Positions 9,787 to 24,681 of a DNA stretch of 64,000 nucleotides are shown piece by piece. A model generated the notes under the pieces. It did no database searches, was not told the DNA's origin, and saw nothing but the letters and a program-made list of their open reading frames with translations. Within the stretch, counting starts at the first letter, position 1; the number at the start of each line of letters is the position of its first letter. The DNA lies in contig NZ_QJUI01000008.1 of the NCBI RefSeq assembly GCF_004327285.1, forward strand, positions 185,540-249,539, read 5' to 3'. Origin of the DNA: Phytopseudomonas daroniae. GTDB lineage: Bacteria; Pseudomonadota; Gammaproteobacteria; Pseudomonadales; Pseudomonadaceae. The position numbers and the translations under genes were made by a program.

Positions 9787-11373
9787 ATGACCAGTTTGCA
9801 CGCCGACGAAGCGTTTCTCGACCACTACCAGTTCACCCACGATCCCTTCGCGGCGCGGGTGCCGGGCTTCAAGTTCTTCCCGGCGCAGCGCAAGCCCGTG
9901 CTTGGGCAATTGCACCACCTGGCTCGCTACAGTCAACTGCTGCTGGTGGTGACGGGGCCCGAGGGCAGTGGCAAGACCCTGTTGCGGCAGGCGCTGGTCG
10001 CCAGCACCAACAAACAGGCCGTGCACAACGTGGTGGTTTCCGCTCAGGGGGCTGCCGACCCGGCGACATTGATGCGCCATATCGCTCAGGGTCTCAATAC
10101 CCAGCAGACGGATCGCGCGTCGTTGCTGGCCCAGGTTGGCCAGCTGTCGCTGACGGGGCAGGAAGTTTACCTGCTGATCGATGATGCCGAAGAGCTCAGT
10201 GAGGCTGCGCTGGAGGCTTTGCTGGTGCTGGCTCAGGGTGATTCGGAAGGGCGCCCCCATGTCTTTCTGTTTGCCGATAGCGATCTCATCTCGCGCCTGG
10301 ATGCCTTGGCCGATGCAGAGGAAGTGTTCCACGTCATCGAGCTGCAGCCCTACACCGAGGATGAGACGCGCGAGTATCTGGCGCTGCGTCTGGACGGCGC
10401 TGCTCAGGGCATCGAGCTGTTTTCCGATGAGCAGATCGAACTGATCCACGAGCGTTCCGGTGGCTGGCCGGGTGAAATCAACCGGGTGGCACGTGATGTC
10501 CTGATCGATGCCATGGCGTCGCGCCGTGGGGCGGCGAAGGGCGGCGGTTTCTCCTTCAATCTGCCGAAAAAACATCTGCTGGCGTTGGGTGTGATTGGTA
10601 TCGGTGTGGTCGCGGCCTTGCTGATGCAGGGGCGCTCGGATTCCACGGATGCTCCGGCCCCTCAAGCACAACTGCCTATTGGCGCTTCGCAGCAGGCGCA
10701 ACAGCAACCCGAAGCGCAGGCGACCCAGCCTGGTGCTGAACAGGGCGCCGATGGTCGTCCGGCCATCGAGTTTGCCGGTGGCAATCAGCCGCTGCCCTTG
10801 CCCCTGGTTGGGCAGTCGCAACCGGTGATTCGTCAGCCGCTGGCGCAGGCTGCGGGAGAAACGGACGGTGAGGCCAATGTCGAGTTGCCCGAGCCAGTGA
10901 CAAGCACGCCGGTGACCGTTCCTCCGGTGGCGTCGCAGCCGACTCCGCCCGCCACGCCGGCTCCCCAAGCGTCCCAGCCGGTCGCACAGCAACCCAAGCC
11001 TGTTGAACAGCCCAAGCCAGTGTCACCGCCGGCACCAGCGTCCAGGCCGACGCCTGCAGCTCAGGCGCCTGCGACGGCCAGCGCAGCGCAAGACAGTGGC
11101 TGGTATGCGGCACAGACCAAGAGCCACTACACCCTGCAGATTCTTGGTACCAGTACGGAAAGCAGTGCGCGTTCCTTCGTCAGCCAGAATGGCGCGCAAT
11201 ACCGGTATTTCAAGAAGATGCACCAGGGCAAGCCGCTTTTCGTCATCACTTATGGTAGTTTTGCCAGCCGCGATGCTGCCCAGGCAGCCGTGAAGACCCT
11301 GCCGGCCAAGGTTCAGGCCGGTAAGCCCTGGCCGAAAACCTTCGCCAGTGTCACTCAAGAGATGGCGCCCTGA
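9787..11373 (+). CDS. damX: DamX-like AAA ATPase with C-terminal SPOR domain
   Basis: A 528-residue bitopic protein. An N-terminal ExeA/GspA-type AAA domain has Walker A GPEGSGKT near residue 59 and a Walker B-like LLIDDAEEL. One membrane segment (HLLALGVIGIGVVAALLMQ, near 265-283) follows, then a long Pro/Gln/Ala-rich periplasmic linker and a SPOR domain (YTLQILGTSTESSARSF to the end). SPOR domains bind denuded septal glycans, so a division role like DamX is inferred. The open frame extends upstream to 9724 inside aroB; ATG 9787 was chosen because it follows the aroB stop. The place between aroB and gltB is the usual one in Pseudomonas. Confidence 0.88.
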   Translation: MTSLHADEAFLDHYQFTHDPFAARVPGFKFFPAQRKPVLGQLHHLARYSQLLLVVTGPEGSGKTLLRQALVASTNKQAVHNVVVSAQGAADPATLMRHIAQGLNTQQTDRASLLAQVGQLSLTGQEVYLLIDDAEELSEAALEALLVLAQGDSEGRPHVFLFADSDLISRLDALADAEEVFHVIELQPYTEDETREYLALRLDGAAQGIELFSDEQIELIHERSGGWPGEINRVARDVLIDAMASRRGAAKGGGFSFNLPKKHLLALGVIGIGVVAALLMQGRSDSTDAPAPQAQLPIGASQQAQQQPEAQATQPGAEQGADGRPAIEFAGGNQPLPLPLVGQSQPVIRQPLAQAAGETDGEANVELPEPVTSTPVTVPPVASQPTPPATPAPQASQPVAQQPKPVEQPKPVSPPAPASRPTPAAQAPATASAAQDSGWYAAQTKSHYTLQILGTSTESSARSFVSQNGAQYRYFKKMHQGKPLFVITYGSFASRDAAQAAVKTLPAKVQAGKPWPKTFASVTQEMAP

Positions 11374-11382
11374 CAGAGTCAG

Positions 11383-11437
11383 GCCCGTCACTGGGGGCAG
11401 TCATCTGCCCATGCGACGGGCTCTCTTTCATTTTTGC
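11383..11437 (+). terminator. Possible terminator after the SPOR gene
   Basis: GCCCGTC (11383-11389) pairs with GACGGGC (11415-11421), with an inner GGGGCAG/CTGCCC helix, followed by the interrupted T-rich TCTCTTTCATTTTT. It could end the pil-aro-damX transcripts before gltB. Confidence 0.5.
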
Positions 11438-11471
11438 GACATTTTATTCCGGTTTTTCGTCACATTGTTCT

Positions 11472-11499
11472 TTGTGACGCTTATCCCGCTATGTACAAT
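11472..11499 (+). promoter_or_regulatory. gltB: Candidate sigma-70 promoter of gltBD
   Basis: TTGTGA (11472-11477) and TACAAT (11494-11499) are separated by 16 bases, about 106 bases upstream of the gltB ATG. Both hexamers are near consensus, and the position fits a leader of about 100 bases. Confidence 0.5.
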
Positions 11500-11605
11500 G
11501 GCCTCCGTTTGCCTGCGTAAAGCCGGGCGCATCGACCTGCGCGCAGGGTAATTGATTGAATTAGAAAGAAAAATGCCGAGTAAGGCAGTCTGGTGAGAGT
11601 TCCCT

Positions 11606-16054
<4,449 letters not shown>

Positions 16055-16057
16055 AAC

Positions 16058-16156
16058 AGCTGCAAGTGGCAAGCCTCAAGCTGCAAGTTAGGAGCAGGGG
16101 CATGCCGGCCACCGTGATTGTCTTGCGGCTTGCAGCTTGCAGCTTGCCGCCGCTGT
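16058..16156. repeat. REP-like hairpin between gltB and gltD
   Basis: CTGCAAGTGGCAAGCC and CTCAAGCTGCAAG near 16060-16088 are the inverse of GGCTTGCAGCTTGCAGCTTG near 16130-16149, giving a long imperfect stem. It lies within the operon, where such elements often adjust mRNA stability between subunits. It shares the GCTTGCAGC core with the hairpin at 449-509. Confidence 0.7.
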
Positions 16157-16159
16157 TAA

Positions 16160-17590
<1,431 letters not shown>

Positions 17591-17603
17591 GCAGTACGCC
17601 TTC

Positions 17604-17637
17604 CGACGAGGCCGGCAGCATGCCGGCCTCGTCGTTT
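17604..17637 (+). terminator. Rho-independent terminator of gltBD
   Basis: A perfect 14-base stem (CGACGAGGCCGGCA with its complement at 17621-17634) around a three-base loop, followed by TTTCTG. The stem is very strong and the T-tract short. It starts 14 bases after the gltD stop. Confidence 0.8.
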
Positions 17638-17718
17638 CTGACCCTTTGCTGACCTGAGGCAATACGCCGCGTTCATCGCGCCTTTACAGTACCTCCAGGG
17701 TTTTCTCTGGAGGTTCCC

Positions 17719-18819
17719 ATGCTGACTACTGCCATCTTTCCATCCCGTTATGTGCAGGGCCGCGCTGCGCTCGAGCAACTCGGTGTCGAACTGTCGCGCT
17801 TCGGCGGCAAGGCATTGGCGCTGCTCGATCCTTTCGCCGACGATCACCTGGGCGATCTGCTGGAAAAGACCTGCGCTGGTCATCTCGATTGTCAGCGCGT
17901 GCGTTTTGCCGGTGAGTGCAGTGACGAGGAAATCGCCCGGCTGGTAGCGTTGGCGCAACAGGGCGAACCCGAGGTGATCCTCGGCATGGGCGGCGGCAAG
18001 GCGCTGGACACTGCCAAGGCCCTCGCCCATGAGCTGGGCCTGCCCGTAGCGGTGGTGCCGACTCTGGCCTCCAGCGATGCGCCGTGCAGCGCGTTGTCGG
18101 TGATCTACACCGCCGAGGGTGCCTTCAAGCGTTATCTGGTGCTACCGCGTAATCCGGATCTGGTACTGGTCGACAGCCAGGTGATCGCCCAGGCGCCGGC
18201 GCGCTTTCTGGTTTCCGGTATGGGCGATGCCCTGGCTACCTGGTTCGAGGCCGAAGATTGCCGCATCAGTGGCGCCGCGAACATGACCGGCCGCCAGGGG
18301 CCGCGTACGGCCCATGCGCTGGCGCGCTTCTGCTACGACACGTTGCTGGAGTACGGGCCCCTGGCATTGCAGGCCTGTCGCCAGCAGGTGGTGACGCCCG
18401 CGCTGGAGCATGTCATCGAGGCCAATACGCTGCTTTCCGGCCTGGGTTTCGAGAGTGGCGGCCTGGCCGCTGCCCACGCGATTCACAATGGCTTCACGGC
18501 CCTTGAAGGTACGCATGCCTACTGGCATGGCGAGAAAGTCACCTTCGGCGTGCTGAGCATGCTGATGTTGCGCGACAGCGCGCCGGCACTGATCGATGAG
18601 GTCTACGATTTCTGTCTCGCCGTTGGCTTGCCGGTCACGCTGGCCGAAATCGGTCTGCCCGAGGTCAGCGATGCCGACCTGTTGCGCGTCGCCGAGCTCG
18701 CCTGTGCAGCGGGTGAAAGTATCCACAACGAACCCTTCGCGGTGGATGCAGCAAGCGTGCTCGCTGCCATGCGCACCGCCGATGCAGAAGGGCATCGGCG
18801 CAAGGCGCTGCTACGCTAG
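17719..18819 (+). CDS. gldA: Glycerol dehydrogenase-type iron/zinc-dependent alcohol dehydrogenase
   Basis: A 366-residue member of the GldA family (group III metal-dependent dehydrogenases; glycerol to dihydroxyacetone with NAD is the type reaction). The NAD-binding loop is [15 protein letters not shown] near residues 90-104, followed by the conserved [17 protein letters not shown]. Likely metal ligands are the Asp in [12 protein letters not shown] and His residues in AAHAIHNGF and HAYWHGEKV. The ATG follows CTGGAGG at good spacing. It lies alone between the gltD terminator and the convergent cynF; its stop shares the tetramer CTAG with that of cynF. The natural substrate cannot be told from sequence. 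Confidence 0.88.
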   Translation: MLTTAIFPSRYVQGRAALEQLGVELSRFGGKALALLDPFADDHLGDLLEKTCAGHLDCQRVRFAGECSDEEIARLVALAQQGEPEVILGMGGGKALDTAKALAHELGLPVAVVPTLASSDAPCSALSVIYTAEGAFKRYLVLPRNPDLVLVDSQVIAQAPARFLVSGMGDALATWFEAEDCRISGAANMTGRQGPRTAHALARFCYDTLLEYGPLALQACRQQVVTPALEHVIEANTLLSGLGFESGGLAAAHAIHNGFTALEGTHAYWHGEKVTFGVLSMLMLRDSAPALIDEVYDFCLAVGLPVTLAEIGLPEVSDADLLRVAELACAAGESIHNEPFAVDAASVLAAMRTADAEGHRRKALLR

Positions 18820-20744
18820 GTCTGATCGGTGGCGATGTACTCGCGGCGCCGGGCCGGTTGTGGACGATAGTCGCGAGGGTCAATGGCGAAACTATCCAGG
18901 CGCGAGCGCAAGGTGGTGGGTTTGAGATCAAGGAGGCGAGCCGCGCCTTGAGCGCCGGCTATCTTGCCGGCACAGGCGCTGAGCGCCGTGATCAGGTTGT
19001 CGCGCGTTTGTCGGCGTAGCTCGCCTTGTGTGAGGATGCGCGTGTCCTGTTCTCTCGGCAGGGGCCCCGGTAGCTCATCCGGACTTTCGCTGGGCAGATC
19101 CAGGCGTAAGCGCGTGCCGGGTGAGATGATCACGGCGCGCTCGATAAGATTCTCCAACTCCCGGATGTTGCCCGGCCAGGAGTAGGCCTGCAGATGCTGG
19201 ATATCGGCCAGACGCAGGCTGGGCTGCGGACGATTCAACTGACGGCAGACGCGCTCGAGAAAGTGCTGTGCCAGGGACGGGATATCCTCCGGGCGTTGGC
19301 GCAGCGGCGCCGACTCGATGGGAAAGACATTGAGGCGAAAGTACAGATCCTCGCGGAAACGCCCGGCGCGCACCTCCTGGCGCAGGTCGCGGTTGGTGGC
19401 GGCGATCACCCGTACGTCGACCTGACGCGTGCGCGTATCGCCGACCCGTTCCAGTTGCTGTTCCTGCAGTACGCGCAGCAGCTTGCTTTGCAGCTCCAGA
19501 GGGATTTCACCGACTTCGTCGAGAAACAGCGTGCCGCCATCGGCCAGTTCGAAACGCCCGACCCGATCGTTCAGCGCGCCGGTGAAGGCGCCGCGGATAT
19601 GGCCGAAGAACTCGCTCTCGAACAGCTCGCGTGGCACCGCGGCGCAGTTCACCCGAATCAGCGGCCGGCTGCTGCGGCCACTGTTGTCGTGGATGGCGCG
19701 GGCAATCAGCTCCTTGCCGGTGCCCGATTCGCCGGTGATCAGCACGTTGGCGCCGGTGGGGGCGACCAGCTCGATCTGGTGGATCACCTGCTGCATGGCT
19801 GCGCTGCGCCCGACCAGATCGTGCTGGGCGTATTCGCCGCGAATCTCTTCCTGCAGGTAGGCGTTCTCCAGCTCCAGGCGCTGCTTGAGCTGCTGCACCT
19901 CGCTCAGGGCCTGGCGCAGCCTGCGCTCGGTCTCCAGACGCTCGCTGATGTCGCGGAACACCACCACCGCACCGACCAGTTCGCCGTCGTCGCGTAGCGG
20001 CGTGCTGGTGTATTCCACCGGGATCGGTTTGCCGTCCTTGTTCCAGAACACCTCGTCCGCCACCTGGTGCACCTCGCCGTCGTTGAACGCGGCGTAGATG
20101 GGGCAGGTGTGGCCGTCGTAGGTGCTGCCATCCGGATGGTGGTGGTGGATGAGGTCGTGAATGTTGTGGCCGATCAGGTCTTCGCCGCGCCAGCCGAGAA
20201 TACGTTCGGCGGCGGGATTGACGAAGGTGGTTTCGCCGTCACGGTTGACGCCGTAGATGCCCTCGCCGGCAGCGCCGAGGATCAGATGGTTCTGCCGTTC
20301 GAACTGGCGGAAGATGCGTTCGACCCCCTGCCACTCCAGCAAGCCCTGGCGCTGATAACGTTCGGCTTCGGCCAGCCCGCGCAGGGCGTCGAGCTGACGC
20401 CGCTCCTGAATCAGCAGGCCGAGCAGGATGGCGCCATCATGCTGCAGACGGCTCCCACTGATCTCCACCTCCAATCGTTCGCCATCCCGGCGCAGCAGTC
20501 CCAGGCCGTCGCGCCAGGCATGGCCGCGTACCTGCACCTCTTCGGTGAAGGTCACCAGGGAGCCCAGGTCGTGAGCCCAGAGGCGGCTGGCGCGTTGCGT
20601 GAGCAACGCGTTCATCGGCCAGCCGAGCAACTCGCTGCAGGCAGGGTTGGCATGCAGGATGCGATCGCTCGTCGGGTCGATGACCAGGCTGGCGCTTTGC
20701 ATATGGCGCAGCAGCAATGTGCTCGCCGTGGTTGGGTCGGGCAT
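18816..20744 (-). CDS. cynF: CynF-like sigma-54-dependent activator with PAS sensors
   Basis: A 642-residue bacterial enhancer-binding protein. Two PAS domains come first: one near residues 10-110, and one near 150-275 containing [20 protein letters not shown] and an unusual [15 protein letters not shown] stretch. A coiled-coil linker leads to an AAA+ domain with Walker [10 protein letters not shown], the sigma-54 contact motif GAFTGA and Walker [13 protein letters not shown] Fis-type helix-turn-helix ends the protein ([21 protein letters not shown]). It is divergent from cynABDS, where a sigma-54 promoter and three repeated operator-like sites lie, so it should activate that operon. The name follows the cynFABDS arrangement described for P. 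pseudoalcaligenes. The ligand of the PAS domains is unknown. Confidence 0.85.
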   Translation of the reverse strand: MPDPTTASTLLLRHMQSASLVIDPTSDRILHANPACSELLGWPMNALLTQRASRLWAHDLGSLVTFTEEVQVRGHAWRDGLGLLRRDGERLEVEISGSRLQHDGAILLGLLIQERRQLDALRGLAEAERYQRQGLLEWQGVERIFRQFERQNHLILGAAGEGIYGVNRDGETTFVNPAAERILGWRGEDLIGHNIHDLIHHHHPDGSTYDGHTCPIYAAFNDGEVHQVADEVFWNKDGKPIPVEYTSTPLRDDGELVGAVVVFRDISERLETERRLRQALSEVQQLKQRLELENAYLQEEIRGEYAQHDLVGRSAAMQQVIHQIELVAPTGANVLITGESGTGKELIARAIHDNSGRSSRPLIRVNCAAVPRELFESEFFGHIRGAFTGALNDRVGRFELADGGTLFLDEVGEIPLELQSKLLRVLQEQQLERVGDTRTRQVDVRVIAATNRDLRQEVRAGRFREDLYFRLNVFPIESAPLRQRPEDIPSLAQHFLERVCRQLNRPQPSLRLADIQHLQAYSWPGNIRELENLIERAVIISPGTRLRLDLPSESPDELPGPLPREQDTRILTQGELRRQTRDNLITALSACAGKIAGAQGAARLLDLKPTTLRSRLDSFAIDPRDYRPQPARRREYIATDQT

Positions 20745-20800
20745 GGTGGTGTCCGTGTGGCTTTACCTTGCTCAGGCTCTATCAAGGGTCGTGCCATTTG

Positions 20801-20852
20801 ACGAATAGTCGTTTTTTGCTGTGACGAAATATCGTTTATTACGATATTTCGT
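20801..20852. promoter_or_regulatory. Three ACGA-N4-TCGT sites: candidate CynF upstream activator sites
   Basis: ACGAATAGTCGT (20801-20812), ACGAAATATCGT (20824-20835) and ACGATATTTCGT (20841-20852) are all ACGA-N4-TCGT dyads. The last two are exact inverse complements of each other and also form a perfect 12-base inverted repeat with a 5-base spacer. They lie about 85-135 bases before the predicted cynA transcription start, a usual distance for enhancer sites of sigma-54 activators, and 57-108 bases before the cynF start codon. Confidence 0.7.
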
Positions 20853-20909
20853 TATTTTTAAAATCTATAAAAATCATTATTTATCAATCTATTACGTGAT
20901 TATTCGAGC

Positions 20910-20925
20910 TGGTACAGCTCCTGCA
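20910..20925 (+). promoter_or_regulatory. cynA: Sigma-54 (-24/-12) promoter of cynABDS
   Basis: TGGTACAGCTCCTGCA matches the consensus TGGCACG-N4-TTGCA with the invariant GG (20911-20912) and GC (20923-20924) at the required 10-base separation. Three consensus bases differ. The predicted transcript starts near 20936, about 78 bases before the cynA ATG. The divergent gene encodes a GAFTGA-type activator, which supports the call. Confidence 0.75.
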
Positions 20926-21013
20926 ATAGCTGATATGAACCGGCCGCCAATGGCCCAGCCCAGTCAGTGCCCGCCTCACCAATTTGGGGCAGGCCATCGC
21001 AGGAGTGATCACG

Positions 21014-22381
21014 ATGAGCGTCAACAGCCTGGACGATCCATTCAGCCCCGACAGCGAGCTGTCCCACGCTGCCGGGTGTGCCTGTCAGCGCTGCACGCCC
21101 AGTGCCGGCGCGCTGCCTTCGAGCAGCGAGGAAATGCTCGATCGCGCCGTGGAGAATGCCATCGTGCGTGGCGTGTTCGGCCATGACGAGTGCTCCCGGC
21201 GCAGTTTCATGGGGCTGATCGGCGGCGGCGTCGCGGCGGCGATCCTTGGCAGCCTGATCCCGCTGGATGCGGTCAAGGCCGCGGTCAAGGACAGCCTCGG
21301 CCCGCTGGAGAAAACGCGCCTGAAGATCGGCTTCGTGCCCATTACCTGCGCCACGCCGATCATCATGGCCGAGCCGATGGGCTTCTACGCCAAGTACGGG
21401 CTGGACGTGGAAACGGTGAAGACCGCGGGCTGGGCCGTGGCGCGCGACAAGTCGCTGGCCGGCGAGTACGACGCTTCGCACATGCTCTCGCCGATGCCGC
21501 TGGCCATCACTCTCGGCCTGGGTTCGACGCAGACGCCTTTCGTCATGCCGGTGCTGGAGAACATCAACGGCCAGGCCATCGTGCTGGGCATGCAGCATCA
21601 GGACAAGCGCGATCCGAAGCTGTGGAAGGGCATGCGTTTCGGGGTGCCCTTCGAGTACTCGATGCACAACTTCCTGCTGCGCTATTACGTCGCCGAGCAT
21701 GGCCTGGATCCGGATCGCGACATCCAGATCCGTGTGGTGCCGCCACCGGAGATGGTCGCCAACCTGCGCGCCGGCAACCTCGACGGCTTTCTCTCGCCTG
21801 ATCCGTTCAACCAGCGCGCGGTGTGGGAGAAAGTCGGCTTCATCCACCTGCTGACCAAGGAGCTGTGGCCGGGCCACCCGTGCTGCGCCTTCGCCTGCAG
21901 CCAGCGCTTCGCCAGCGAGAATCCCAATACCTATGGCGCGCTGCTGCATGCGCTGATCGACGCCACGCAGTATTCCTCCAAGGCCGAGAATCGCAAGGAA
22001 GTGGCCGAGGCGATCTCTACCCGCAATTACCTCAACCAGCCGGTACCGGTGGTGCAGCAGGTGCTCAGCGGGCGCTACGCCGATGGCCTGGGCAATATCC
22101 ATGACGAGCCGCAGCGTATCGACTTCGACCCCTTCCCCTGGCAGTCGATGGCGGTGTGGATTCTCACCCAGATGAAGCGCTGGGGTTACCTGCAGGGTGA
22201 TGTCGATTACCGCAACATCGCCGAGCGGGTATTCCTCGCGGCCGATGCCGGCAAGGTGATGAGCGACCTCGGTCTGCCGGTGCCGGCCGATGCCTACAAG
22301 TCCTTCAGCGTGATGGGCAAGCCGTTCGATCCGGCAGACCCGGAAGGTTACCTGGCCAGCTTTGCCATGCGGAGGTCATGA
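21014..22381 (+). CDS. cynA: Cyanate ABC transporter substrate-binding protein (CmpA/NrtA family)
   Basis: A 455-residue periplasmic binding protein of the NrtA/CmpA family, which carries nitrate, bicarbonate or cyanate. Its own twin-arginine signal (SRRSFMGLIGGG, Arg residues near 62-63) is preceded by an unusually long N-region that contains CACQRC (Cys22, 24, 27). The mature part starts with LKIGFVPITCATPIIMAEPMGFYAKYGLDV, split here by the ligand pocket residues. ATG 21014 was chosen for AGGAG eight bases upstream; the open frame also offers a TTG at 20984. The stop overlaps cynB by four bases. Cyanate is inferred from the cyanase three genes downstream; nitrate remains possible on sequence alone. 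Confidence 0.85.
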   Translation: MSVNSLDDPFSPDSELSHAAGCACQRCTPSAGALPSSSEEMLDRAVENAIVRGVFGHDECSRRSFMGLIGGGVAAAILGSLIPLDAVKAAVKDSLGPLEKTRLKIGFVPITCATPIIMAEPMGFYAKYGLDVETVKTAGWAVARDKSLAGEYDASHMLSPMPLAITLGLGSTQTPFVMPVLENINGQAIVLGMQHQDKRDPKLWKGMRFGVPFEYSMHNFLLRYYVAEHGLDPDRDIQIRVVPPPEMVANLRAGNLDGFLSPDPFNQRAVWEKVGFIHLLTKELWPGHPCCAFACSQRFASENPNTYGALLHALIDATQYSSKAENRKEVAEAISTRNYLNQPVPVVQQVLSGRYADGLGNIHDEPQRIDFDPFPWQSMAVWILTQMKRWGYLQGDVDYRNIAERVFLAADAGKVMSDLGLPVPADAYKSFSVMGKPFDPADPEGYLASFAMRRS

Positions 22382-23217
22382 TGAAAGCGTCCATTTCCCT
22401 GCGCGCGGCGATCCTCTCCGCGTTTCTGCTGGTACTGCTGCTCGCCGTCTGGGAGGTGCTCTGCCGGGTGCCGGCTGGCGCGGCGGTGAGCGCCGATGAC
22501 GAATACGCCATGCTGATGGGCGAGGCCGAGCAGGAAGCGCGGGTGCCGCCGCCTTCGGTGGTGCTGGCGCATGCCTATGCCGAGCTGAGCCAGCCGTTCT
22601 ATGACAACGGGCCGAACGACAAGGGCATCGGCATCCAGCTCGCGCATTCGCTGTACCGGGTGCTGACCGGCTATCTGCTGGCGGCGCTGGTGGCGATTCC
22701 GGTCGGCTTCGTCATCGGCATGTCGCCACTGATGTATCGCGCGCTCAATCCCTTCATCCAGATCCTGCGACCGATCTCGCCGCTGGCCTGGATGCCGCTG
22801 GCGCTGTTCGTGATCAAGGATTCGCAGACCTCGGCGATCTTCGTGATCTTCATCTGCTCGGTATGGCCGATGCTGCTCAACACCGCGTTCGGTGTCGCCG
22901 GTGTACGGCGCGACTGGATCAACGTCGCCCGCACCCATGAACTGGGGCCGCTGCGCACCGCGTTCAGCGTGATCCTGCCCGCCGCGCTGCCGACCATCCT
23001 TACCGGCATGCGTATCTCGGTGGGCATCGCCTGGCTGGTGATCGTCGCCGCCGAGATGCTCGTCGGTGGCACCGGCATCGGTTACTACGTGTGGAACGAG
23101 TGGAACAACCTGAACCTGGCCAGCGTGATCTTCTCGATCCTGATGATCGGCGTGGTCGGCATGCTGCTCGACCTTCTGCTGGGCAGCGTCGCCCGTCTCG
23201 TCAGCTATCAGGAGTGA
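22378..23217 (+). CDS. cynB: Cyanate ABC transporter permease
   Basis: A 279-residue inner-membrane permease of the nitrate/sulfonate/taurine class. The first membrane segment is near residues 10-28, a periplasmic stretch of about 70 residues follows, then five more segments. The cytoplasmic coupling region contains the EAA-like sequence INVARTHELGPLRTAFSVILPAALPTI, which contacts the ATPase CynD. The start at ATG 22378 overlaps the cynA stop; a second ATG follows immediately at 22381. Four bases separate it from cynD. Substrate is inferred from the operon. Confidence 0.85.
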   Translation: MMKASISLRAAILSAFLLVLLLAVWEVLCRVPAGAAVSADDEYAMLMGEAEQEARVPPPSVVLAHAYAELSQPFYDNGPNDKGIGIQLAHSLYRVLTGYLLAALVAIPVGFVIGMSPLMYRALNPFIQILRPISPLAWMPLALFVIKDSQTSAIFVIFICSVWPMLLNTAFGVAGVRRDWINVARTHELGPLRTAFSVILPAALPTILTGMRISVGIAWLVIVAAEMLVGGTGIGYYVWNEWNNLNLASVIFSILMIGVVGMLLDLLLGSVARLVSYQE

Positions 23218-23221
23218 TGTC

Positions 23222-24130
23222 ATGTCCCGCTATTTTCTCGATGCCCGCCGCCTGGCCAAGCGTTTTCCGCAGCCCGGCAGCGAGCCGCTGACGGTATTCG
23301 AAGATGTCAGCTTCGGTCTCGATCAAGGTGAGTTCGTCTGCATCATCGGCCATTCCGGTTGCGGCAAATCCACCATCCTCAATGCGTTGGCCGGGCTGGA
23401 CAGCTTCAGCGAAGGCACGCTGGAGATGGCCGGCAAGGAAGTCGCCGGCCCCAGCCTCGAACGCGGTGTGGTGTTCCAGAACTACAGCCTGCTGCCCTGG
23501 CTCAGCGCGCTGGAGAACGTCGAGTTCGGCGTACGCGCGCGCTTTCCCGGCTGGTCGAAGGAGCAGCGCCGCGCGCACAGCCGCAAGTACCTGGAAATGG
23601 TCGGTCTGGGCGGCTCCGAGGCGCGCAAGCCGGCGCAGCTGTCCGGTGGCATGCGCCAGCGCGTGAGCATTGCCCGCGCCTTCGCCACCCAGCCGCAACT
23701 GTTGCTGCTCGACGAACCCTTCGGTGCGCTGGATGCCCTGACCCGCGGGGTGATCCAGGACGAGCTGCTCAAGATCTGGAGCGCCACCAAGCAGACGGTA
23801 TTCATGATCACCCATGACGTCGACGAGGCGATCCTGCTCTCCGACCGCATCCTGCTGATGACCAACGGCCCGCAGGCGCGCATCGCCGAATCGGTGTGCA
23901 TCGACCTGCCACGGCCACGCCAGCGCGACCAGGTCATCCACCACCCGGCGTACTACCGCATCCGCAACCACCTGGTGGATTTTCTGGTGAACCGCTCGCA
24001 CGAGCTGCGCGGGCGCACTGTCGCCGACGAGCAGGGCTTCCCGCCCGAGATCAACCCCGCCCTGGACGAGCCGGCCGCTGCCGCCAGGGCTGTACCACTG
24101 ACCCCCGTGAAGGAGCTTCACCATGGATAA
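23222..24130 (+). CDS. cynD: Cyanate ABC transporter ATP-binding protein
   Basis: A 302-residue ATPase of the NrtD/SsuB/TauB class that powers CynAB. Walker A is GHSGCGKST near residues 43-51, the Q-loop is VVFQNYSLLPWL, the signature is LSGGMRQRVSIARA, Walker B is LLLLDEPFGALD, and the H-loop is MITHDVDEA. About 60 extra residues at the C-terminus (from RDQVIHHPAYY) are typical of nitrate/cyanate ATPases. Its last eight bases overlap the cynS start, so the two are translationally coupled. Confidence 0.88.
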   Translation: MSRYFLDARRLAKRFPQPGSEPLTVFEDVSFGLDQGEFVCIIGHSGCGKSTILNALAGLDSFSEGTLEMAGKEVAGPSLERGVVFQNYSLLPWLSALENVEFGVRARFPGWSKEQRRAHSRKYLEMVGLGGSEARKPAQLSGGMRQRVSIARAFATQPQLLLLDEPFGALDALTRGVIQDELLKIWSATKQTVFMITHDVDEAILLSDRILLMTNGPQARIAESVCIDLPRPRQRDQVIHHPAYYRIRNHLVDFLVNRSHELRGRTVADEQGFPPEINPALDEPAAAARAVPLTPVKELHHG

Positions 24131-24563
24131 GCAACAGATGCGCACCACCATTAGCGCCGCCAGGGAACGCCTTGGCCTGGACTGGGCGGCTCTTGGCCAG
24201 GGTATCGGCATGTCACCGGTGTGGACGACCTCGGCTTGCCTGGGCATGAACAGCATGCCCAAGGTTCAGGCCGACGCCCTGTGTGAAATGCTCAAGTTGC
24301 CCGAGGAGGTCTCCGCCGCGCTGCAGGCCTTCCCGCACAAGCATTGGGACAAGGCCATCCCCACCGATCCGCTGATCTATCGGTTCTACGAGATGATCAA
24401 CGTCTATGGCGAGACCATCAAGGAGCTGATCCATGAGGAGTTCGGCGACGGCATCATGAGCGCCATCGACTTCAGCATGGATATTTCCCGTGTCGCCGAC
24501 CCGAAGGGCGACCGTGTGCAGATCGTCCTCAACGGTAAGTTTCTACCCTACAGAAGCTGGTGA
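24123..24563 (+). CDS. cynS: Cyanase (cyanate hydratase)
   Basis: A 146-residue enzyme that decomposes cyanate with bicarbonate to ammonia and CO2, as a decamer in the cytosol. An N-terminal POU-like helical domain ([20 protein letters not shown]) is followed by the catalytic domain containing [20 protein letters not shown] with the conserved Arg and Glu, and [10 protein letters not shown] with the conserved Ser. Length equals the family norm within about ten residues. AAGGAG precedes the ATG. It is the last cyn gene and is followed by a strong terminator. The ammonia formed can enter gltBD upstream. Confidence 0.97.
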   Translation: MDKQQMRTTISAARERLGLDWAALGQGIGMSPVWTTSACLGMNSMPKVQADALCEMLKLPEEVSAALQAFPHKHWDKAIPTDPLIYRFYEMINVYGETIKELIHEEFGDGIMSAIDFSMDISRVADPKGDRVQIVLNGKFLPYRSW

Positions 24564-24593
24564 CAGAGTCGCGGCATATCGTCGCGATGGACG

Positions 24594-24625
24594 AAAGGCA
24601 CGGCACTCGCCGTGCCTTTTTTTTT
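24594..24625 (+). terminator. Rho-independent terminator of cynABDS
   Basis: The stem AAAGGCACGGC / GCCGTGCCTTT around ACTC is followed by an uninterrupted run of T. It starts 31 bases after the cynS stop and separates the operon from hemE. Confidence 0.93.
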
Positions 24626-24681
24626 GCGCTCTGCGAGAATGCCCGCACTTTTTTGTCGATTACTTGTGTTCGGGAACCGCC

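Noticed and set aside
20824..20852. The perfect inverted repeat upstream of cynA as a terminator
   Set aside because: Both arms are AT-rich, no T-tract follows, and the position in a divergent promoter region with a third related dyad fits an activator site better.
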